Part shown: positions 9,902-17,800 of the stretch, piece by piece
How the letters are laid out: every line of letters begins with the position of its first letter
How positions within the stretch are numbered: the first letter of the stretch is position 1
Assembly (NCBI GenBank): GCA_020650975.1
Contig: JAIPMN010002403.1
Location: 1-20,293 of the forward strand
Source of the DNA: Apostichopus californicus
Lineage: Eukaryota > Echinodermata > Holothuroidea > Aspidochirotida > Stichopodidae
DNA length: 20,293 bases
Reading direction: 5' to 3'
The notes under the pieces: generated by a model
What the model was told of the DNA's origin: nothing
What the model saw: only the letters and a program-made list of their open reading frames with translations
Database searches by the model: none
Translations under genes and position numbers: made by a program

Positions 9902-10976
9902 TTTGAAAATATAGCCAGAAGGAGTATTTTGCAATTTAAAATTCGAGTTTAAAAATACTAACAATCATTGTTAAGCAATATAAATGTCTTAAAAGTTAAT
10001 ATAATGTCTTAAGTTACCTTTTCTATGAAGTATTTGTGATCAATAATGAAAATATATTACTGAGAGATAAATGTTAAAAACATAAAGCTATTCTTAGCAG
10101 CATCACATCACCAACGAACAAATTCCTTGTTTGTAAACAAATTCAATTCATGATCAGCAGGTGCATGCATAACTATAGCGGTGAAGAAATCAACAAAATC
10201 AGTGAAGGATACATAACTGAAGATATGGACCAATTTAAGACATAGGTATCGATTTCTTTTATAAGCATCGTTATTACAGCCCATAGCTGAGTGCGGTAAA
10301 ATGTGTAACTTCTCTATTGAATACAAATCCTAGGCCATATTTTATTTTTAGCCTAGCCTAGTCCCATCTGCAAATTCGTTCGCACATCTCGTCACCAGTT
10401 GTGCGAAATATTAAGTTGTGGAAGTAATTTAGGCTAGGTGTCAGATGATTGTATTGGTAGCAGATATAACTTTGTAAGTGAATGCCCCAGTCTACTTCAG
10501 TAGGTTGTATTTGCTTACTTTCTTTCACCTCTGTTCATCAAGCAGCCTTGCAAATTAACCCATTATTCATATAGCACTATAGTGCTAGTAGTAGTACAAA
10601 CTGCCTAACTAGATACCTAGAATCCTACATTACCTCTCACACTGCAAGGCACTAAAGGAGAGGAAATATATCTTGTATTCCACAGTGAAATTGACTCAAT
10701 CTATGGGCTGCAATACTTAAAGATGTACTTACTCTTGTGACGAAAATGAACATTTTGCCTTACATGGGAAATAAACTAACAATGTTGTACATTGTCCATA
10801 TTGCTGTGATATAAAGTACAGTGTTGTGAGCGTATTCTAGTTTGATATTGTTATTATGACGTTACCCATGGCTCGCGCTTTGGGGGCTATGAATCACGCG
10901 CTATTAGAAGCGTATTCATATGTTTTGTTTTAAATTATTCGGTTTGTGGGGTTGGAAGACAGCCAAACTGGTTCAA

Positions 10977-11035
10977 ATTGGTTGAGTGTCCATTTGCATG
11001 TGCTCATCTGCATATCAGGTTGGCACTCAACCAAT
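10977..11035. promoter_or_regulatory. CCAAT inverted repeat flanking a POU octamer
   Basis: ATTGGTTGAGTG (10977-10988) is the exact reverse complement of CACTCAACCAAT (11024-11035). Each arm carries a CCAAT core, in opposite orientations. The 35-base interior holds ATTTGCAT (10992-10999), a perfect POU octamer. Another CCAAT lies at 11072-11076. The spot is in the TTC19/BBS12 head-to-head spacer. A role in either promoter is inference. Confidence 0.4.
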
Positions 11036-11185
11036 CAAGAGTAGGGTGGGGGGGTTAGCTGTAAGTTAAGACCAATCGGGTTCAAGGGCAGAGCGTGTGC
11101 CCTGTGCATCGCACCGTAATTTATTATTTTGGAATCAGGAGTTTAAGTGTCTCCTAAAGACATATCTGGGAGTTTAAGTTTATCT

Positions 11186-11249
11186 CCCGAAGTCTACAGA
11201 CGTAGAACAGTAGGCTCCGTATTTAATATTTACGTCTGTAGACTTCGGG
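11186..11249. repeat. Perfect 19-bp inverted repeat (hairpin) in spacer
   Basis: CCCGAAGTCTACAGACGTA (11186-11204) and its exact reverse complement (11231-11249) enclose a 26-base AT-rich loop. It lies about 540 bases before the BBS12 ATG. Immediately upstream are two copies of a GGAGTTTAAGT-N-TCTCC unit (11138-11154 and 11169-11187). It could be a mobile-element end or a regulatory hairpin; nothing decides it. Confidence 0.7.
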
Positions 11250-11615
11250 CGCTGTGCATTTTAATTATCCCATTTATAGTTTTATAATTATCCAAAGTTA
11301 TAGTTTTATTCCGAATCAATAAAAAAAAGATATATATTATCAAATATCCGCTTTTGAAGATTGTTTCCTGTTTCACGCTCGGTTCGACGTTATCAGTGTA
11401 AGGCCCGGCTTACTGTTCCCGAACTATCAAAATAAGCCTTACAGTGTTAGTCGAGAACAGAATTGGTGTAAGTTAAAATGTAGTGCAATAAGCCCTGTAT
11501 CTGTATTGATGAATGAGCTGTTGGGACAAATAAACAAATAAATTTAGCTACCTGCAACAAATTATCATTTCAGAATTTTATAGAGATAGCTGTGTTATGT
11601 GTAAAGTCAAGAGTT

Positions 11616-11628
11616 GTTGCCAGGCAAT
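11616..11628 (+). promoter_or_regulatory. RFX-type X-box before BBS12
   Basis: GTTGCCAGGCAAT is an imperfect palindrome of two RFX half-sites (GTTGCC and GGCAAT) with a one-base spacer; only the last base departs from the RYYNYY-N-RRNRAC consensus. It ends 161 bases before the BBS12 ATG. RFX factors control ciliary genes, including BBS genes, through such sites close to the start. Binding is inferred, not shown. Confidence 0.6.
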
Positions 11629-11789
11629 GAGTAAGTCACACATATTGAACTTTTTAATTTTTTTGCTTGAAAGTGGGAATTACCTTGCACTTCTCTTTCC
11701 TGATGTTTTCCTTTTCTTTTTCAGGATGATTTTTTTCTTTCTTGCTGAGTGCATTTTGACATGAGACAGTTATATAGTGCTTTAAAACA

Positions 11790-11853
11790 ATGACATACTG
11801 GGAACCCACCACCGAAAACTGCTGTTCTGGGCTACAAGCTGTACATTCCATCG
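11790..11853 (+). CDS. BBS12: BBS12 exon 1 (start codon)
   Basis: The ATG at 11790 has A at -3 and an in-frame stop 15 bases upstream (TAG 11775-11777). It encodes MTYWEPTTENCCSGLQAVHS plus Ile and one base, at the donor GTAAGA. The GLQAVHSI stretch joins exon 2 to give the conserved N-terminal helix before LGP. The first 13 residues are not conserved, so a further 5' exon is possible. Confidence 0.8.
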
Positions 11854-14800
11854 GTAAGAATGTAAAGGGTAAAACACTTGTCAACAATTCCTGTAGTAAG
11901 GTGTCTTAAACAGGTATACATTGCATTATTCAACCTAATCGTTTCCATTATATCAGGTTGCAAGATAGTCTGAATGTAAATTCTTGATGCACTTTTGCAA
12001 AATTATCACCATAACTGCTTTATATTTTCTAAAATATATTGCTTAGGATTGAAGTTTTGTGTTTAATAGATTTGCCATCTGAAATTATGTAATCAACTGC
12101 TCAGAGATTAAGTAAATTGTAATCATTTTCTAACAAAATTAATGTTACATACATTTTTCATTTTGTTTGAATAAAAAACATGATTATACAAAACTTACAA
12201 CATTTTACAATAAGTAATAGAAATTATAATATTTGATGATTATTTCTGGATAACCTACAGTAATTATCAGAACATAACCGTTTCCTTTTATGATGTAAGA
12301 AAGTAGAGTGTAATTATAATTTTTCTTTCTAAATTTCATAAGCTGCTGCTTGCAAAACATTTCTGGGACCAGAAAGAAGGTAGGCTGTTAATTTTTCTAC
12401 AAATTTTTCATACAATTTCTCTTATTTTTTATTTTTCTTCTAGATAATGTCTATGTAGTTGTTGGAGATAGTAAATTTGCTAATAAAAGTATGTTATTTT
12501 CAATGTATTTCATTAGTTAATTTGTTAGATCACAAAACATGTATTTCAAACTTTAGTCTCACAGTACAGTAATTGTGTTGGCACTCTTTCACAATCGTTA
12601 CACTATTGAAGACTAATAGGGCTATGCCTCCCAAAAGTTTCTTGTTTTCTGCAACTTTTTTCTCATATTTGCACATTTTTTTTCTGAATTTAATTACACA
12701 ATGTTTACAAAAGTAAACCAATAAGTTACCCAAGAAAGAATAGATTACTGATGTTAACTTATTTACATGACTCTGTTTTCTCATCTTAGTATTAAATTTA
12801 TCACGGAAGATGATGGTTGTGAGGCCGCCTTTACTACCCAAAAGTTGTTATCGTTGCTGGATATAGAAGTAAGTAGCATTTATTATAGAGTGGTTCATTG
12901 CTTGGAAGTTTGGAAGCATGCTGATGCTGGTTGTTGTTAATTAACAGTGTTTATTTAGTCAATCTGTTTTTTGTTTTAGTTTAGAAGTAAATATTTTCAT
13001 TTCTTAAACCTAGGTTTTGACTTACATTATAATCAGCTTAATATAAATTTCTTATTTTGGTTTTTCTTTTCTTTAGCATCCAGTTGGCCATATTCTTAGG
13101 GATGCTTGCTTGAATCATTCCAAACGAATTGGCTCTGGCTGCACCACATTAGTTTGCATGGCTGGCACCTGGGCAAACGCCATACAATCACTGCTGGACG
13201 AAGTAGGTGCTTAGCTTGTATATGAGGCTGTACCGCTTTAGTTAAAGAAAGATCTTGGGTTGCTTTTTTGGGTTTTATTGGTGGAGGTTAGAACTTAGAA
13301 GAAACCTTTCATTGTTTAAATCAAATATGTTTGTTTTCCCAATGTTTAATGAATGACTGCAAGTTGGATGATTTATTTGGGGACAATTACTTACATGCAA
13401 TCATCAAATTGATTTAGCTAGAGAAATGCCAAATCTAGTGATATACCAGTGTTTTTACATATCTATTTTAAATAAACATGCAAGGCCAAATCATCTCTAA
13501 ATTATGTCACTTAAAAATAATTTAATTTTGCCCCAAATGTTAGTACTTGGTAATCTGGAGGGGCATTAACAAGCAGTGATTAAATTACATTTCTTCTAAT
13601 CTTTCTTTCCTATGGCTGTTGATTTGTGAAATTAGCCAATTACTAATGTCTCAGATACCACTAATAATATTTATAAATGTCTTTGTTCACAAATTTACTA
13701 TACTACTGTTGTTAATTTTCTCTTGATAGGGAATATCAGTAGAAACCATTCATTCCCTGGGGGATAGCATCGTCCGTATATGTGTAGATGCCTGTAAGGG
13801 AGAAGCCATCGACTGTTCGGATATTATAGAAACCTTAGAGACCACAAGTAAAAGGACACAATTGTTTGGAACAGAAAGCTCTCACGCCAAAGAAATGATC
13901 CAGCAAAATGAGGTGGAACAAAGATCTTTGATTGAAGAAGATGACTGCAATGTTGGCCCAGTCGACCTTGGTTTGGAGTGCAGCACAACAAACTTGGAGA
14001 CATCAAAAGATTCAAAAAGTGATGTGAATTATTCTGAGGATGATGTAAGTTGGTTTTTCGATAGGGATGGAGATGAGAGTGATTCGGGTAGGCAAATTGA
14101 AAGGGATGATGCTATAACAAGCAACAGGATTGACGAAGGGAATTGTGTAAACTTGTCGGAAGTCATCGATGAATCAGCAGCAATAAACAGTGATGATGAC
14201 GTTGGTTGGTATTTTGAGGATTCTATTGGTGACTCTGGTATCTCAAGCCAGAAAGAAACAAATGGCATAAGAGTGGATGCATCTCCTAGCAACAAAGCTT
14301 CTCTAGACTTGCTCCAAGTCTCAGGAACCTGTGGAATTATGGAGGATACAAAAAGGACCAGAAGTGACAATGGCAGATATTATGAAGATGATGATAATGG
14401 TTTAGGAGAAAGGATGTCATTGGCAGAAAGAAAGTTAGTCCTTTCTGCTGAAGATGATAAATTGACAAAAGAGAAAGGAATGTCAAATGATAAATATTCC
14501 ATCTCTGACGTCCAATCTTATGATCAGACTGTTGCAACAGTAGAAAAGATCAAAACTAACCTTACATCAGGGACTAGACACACACAAAACTTATTACTGA
14601 TGCACAATCAAAATATGACAAAGCATCTACTTCCTGTAGAATCAGGTAATAATTATGAAAATTTGGAAGCACGATTAAGCAGCTTGAATGTTGATGTGAA
14701 ATCAATGAAACCCAAAGCTCCATCCGTAAAAATGATACTCAGGAATAGCAGACACTTTCAAACTACTCGGACAACTTCTGGTGGAATTTTCGATGAAGAT

Positions 14801-17800
14801 AACAGGATTGGTTTAACAACTAATAGAAACAAAGCTCGTTACATACCTGCAAATGGGAAGTCAGAAAATCTACAAGATAGACTGAACTCTGATGACGATG
14901 ACAGTATAAATGAGAATGATAGAGGAAGTTACCATGGTAACCATGGAGAACCTATGACTTCATCCTCCATTTTACCTCCCAGAGCAATGGTTGCAAACTC
15001 TTCTTCTGAAGGTAGATTGAGCAATTTGTATCTCTCCTCAAACGTAACACATCCTTCAAGTCCTGTTCGGTCACCCAGGGATAAAGGCTTGTTTGTTCTG
15101 CCAAGTGTGAAATGTGATGATGAGTTAAGGGAGATGGAGAGAAATGGTAAAGTTCAAGCAGAAATGAAGCCAGGAGAAATATCTCCTGAGAGAGTAGGAG
15201 AACAAGCACTTCATCAACCCACCTCATGCAGCAACAAAAGTATTCACCATTTTGACTCTATTGCTAGTTCTTCAAGACAATCTCTCAATCCAACTGATGA
15301 GGATGATGATGATGATAGTGTTCAAGCATTTCTGAATCTTTGGTAAGTTCCAATCAGTTGTGGTGCTGTCTGTGAGCAGAGCAGAGCTGAATTTTAAGAA
15401 TGTTTGCTGTTGTCCCTTTGATAATTTGCTCTTCCTTGAAGGTTACCCTAACACTTTTTTACAAAAAGAAGCAAAAACATGGTTTATTGCTCAGACTGTT
15501 TTTTTTTTAACTCAAGATGGTAAATACCTTGTTTTTTACTCAATGTATCTGGAAACATTTTATAGAGGAAATGTACATTCTAACTGGAAGGTAATGAAAG
15601 TTTACTGAAAGTAGCAAAGAATTGTGTAACATTGCTTGTAAAAATTGTAATGAATTGACCACAATTTGATACATTTTGTTTCTGTTTACCAGTGGTAGTT
15701 TATCTCATGGTGCGAAATCTTCAATGAATTTAGCCAAGCAGATCTGCTTAAAGCAGTTGCAGGATAAGTAAATAAACATTCTTTCATTTATTGATTGATT
15801 TATTGAATGATTTGGTCACTGGTTTTAAACCCACAAATGTCAGATTTTAGGGCAGTATACCGTATAATGGATGAATTGTCTTGTTTGATTTATTTGTTTT
15901 TATATTTTTTTAAATGTGATTTTATTCGATTTCCCTGTACCTATTTGGAATGCAAAATAATAAAACAGGTTTGTTGTGAGAACAGATAGAGAAACCAAGC
16001 TGTGCTTTATGAAATTTATTTCATTGTTTAAGAAGAAAATGATATATTTGGACAAAACTAAACTCACCTCATTCAACTGACATTAAAAATGAAGGAGTAT
16101 AATTTATTAAATGTGGCATGAATAATTTGTGCAGTATGAAAGTGTAATGCCTGTGGTAGGGGAGGGGAAGAGTGGGGGTGGAGGGAGTACTGATGTTTCA
16201 TACTTATCTAGTCTAGCTATTGCTATGTAGTATTTCCCTAAAATTTAGTATTTTTTTAGCTTATATCTTTGTGCTATGATGTTTTTATTGCATTTTACAC
16301 ACTGATAAGTATCTTTGCTTTCCTTTGTTTTAGCAGTCACCATGGAGATCCTTTTGTTTGCCAGGTCCTTGGTCCTTCTGTAGAGGATTCCACCATCATA
16401 GATGGGTTGGTGCTAAGGTGTGAGGTAGATCAGATTCCTCTTGTGAGTTCTCTTAGATGCAACCCGTTGAGAGCAGTGGTAAGTTAATTGACAACATCAA
16501 TTACCTTCCTCATCACTTGAGAAATATCACATCTATTGACACTTTTAAGAAGCATTTGAAAACTTATCTTTTTAGGCTTGAGTATGGGCAATAATCTTAT
16601 TCGTTGTTTTATTCACATTACTGTGCCCATTTTAATATATATTTTTATTTTTGTGTTCTTTATTGTGGTTTATATCCCTGTCTTATATCATTTTTTACTT
16701 TTATTGCTGTTGTTATTACTTTTAGGTTTCTTAAGTTTGGTAATTTTATATTTCAGGTTTTGGTTCTTTTGTACAGTGCTCTTGAGCATGTTTTATTTCA
16801 TGATAACAGCACTTTAACATATGGTATTTATATTTTATATATTTATAATTATATGTACTTTAAATGTGCAATTTTGAAGTGTTTAGTGGAACAGGTATTC
16901 AAATGACGAAACATTTCCTGCAGATGGTGAATATAAATGATGATATCTTTAAATAGAAAAGGTCTGAATAATTTCACCTTTTCTGTAAGTATTCAACCAT
17001 GTCTAATACCACTGTGCCATTGAACAGATAAATTGTTGCGTTTTTGGCTAAAAACACAGTGACAGAAATAATATCAAATTTAAGAAACAAATTTTACCCA
17101 CTATAGCGTGTTTGGTAGTAGGATATGTAACATTAGAATATTTAGTATTTAGATCCTTCTACTTCTTTGCAAAGCAAAACATATCGCAAAAGGTGCAATG
17201 CCCCATTTTCTGTTAAGATGTGCATATACATATCCCATGGTGCTCTGTATATGTATTCTAATTTCTAGGTTTCAATTTTTATGTTTGATTCACAGTTAAT
17301 CAATGGAGATTTGACACCTGTATTCAAACATCCAGGTTACAAAGGCCCAATGGAAGTAAAGCTTGTCACAGACAGCCTTTCACAGAGTGCAAGGGACAGT
17401 CACTCATCATGGCTGGATAACATTAAGCAAATCTTGCAGGAGGTAGGATAAAGCGTATACATAAACACTTCTTGTATCGAATCAGAACGAAGTATGATGA
17501 AGACTGAAGAAGATGCTTATTAAAGAAGGGGTAGAAGGGGGGGGGGGGCGTTGGGGGTAGTGGAAGGGATTGATGAGTATCTGGCCAATATGGGAAGAGA
17601 TTTTTGCACTATTTGAAAATGTTGTTTCTTCAAATCATTGTTCCATTTTCTTTACCAGACATTCTTAATGAGTAACTCTATGTTGGTCTACTAATTAAAG
17701 GGTGGCCATCTTTACCCCAAATAGTATGTAGCACTCTTATAATAACAATGCATCAGAGAGAGTGAAATTCACTGTTAACAAGCTGCTTATCTACTACAAA

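Larger units (their letters stand above)
9902..11789. promoter_or_regulatory. Head-to-head spacer of TTC19 and BBS12 (both promoters)
   Basis: This 1888-base stretch between the two start codons must hold both promoters and 5' UTRs. It shows no TATA box in a convincing place. Its marked elements are the CCAAT/octamer inverted repeat, the 19-bp hairpin and the X-box. The stretch 10857-11110 is richer in GC and CpG (GCGCG, CACGCGC) than its surroundings. A non-conserved open frame on the minus strand at 10108-10326 is judged chance. Confidence 0.65.

Noticed and set aside
9902..9964. TTC19 start at an upstream in-frame Met (9964)
   Set aside because: The Met at 9901 has strong context and opens a typical basic presequence; the extra 21 residues would only precede it. 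Not excluded without a transcript.
10108..10326. Minus-strand open frame of 72 codons in the spacer
   Set aside because: No conserved motif, no splice or promoter context; could at most be an unrecognised 5' exon of TTC19.
12444..12490. Possible BBS12 exon after a good acceptor (TTCTTCTAG)
   Set aside because: In the phase left by exon 2 it reads a stop at once, while joining exon 2 straight to 12790 restores the family sequence.
12530..12841. Minus-strand open frame of 103 codons
   Set aside because: It is antisense to BBS12 intron 2 and exon 3, with no recognisable family.
14045..14050. Perfect GTAAGT donor inside BBS12 exon 5
   Set aside because: Splicing from here to exon 6 would shift the frame, and the open frame continues for 1.3 kb beyond; read as codons of DVSW.
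14029..14370. Minus-strand open frame of 113 codons
   Set aside because: It is a Ser/Leu-rich shadow of the acidic coding exon on the other strand.
16578..16906. Two overlapping very hydrophobic open frames that resemble a membrane protein
   Set aside because: T-rich DNA codes for F, I, L and Y by composition; the stretch is the 3' part of a retrotransposon tail within an intron.
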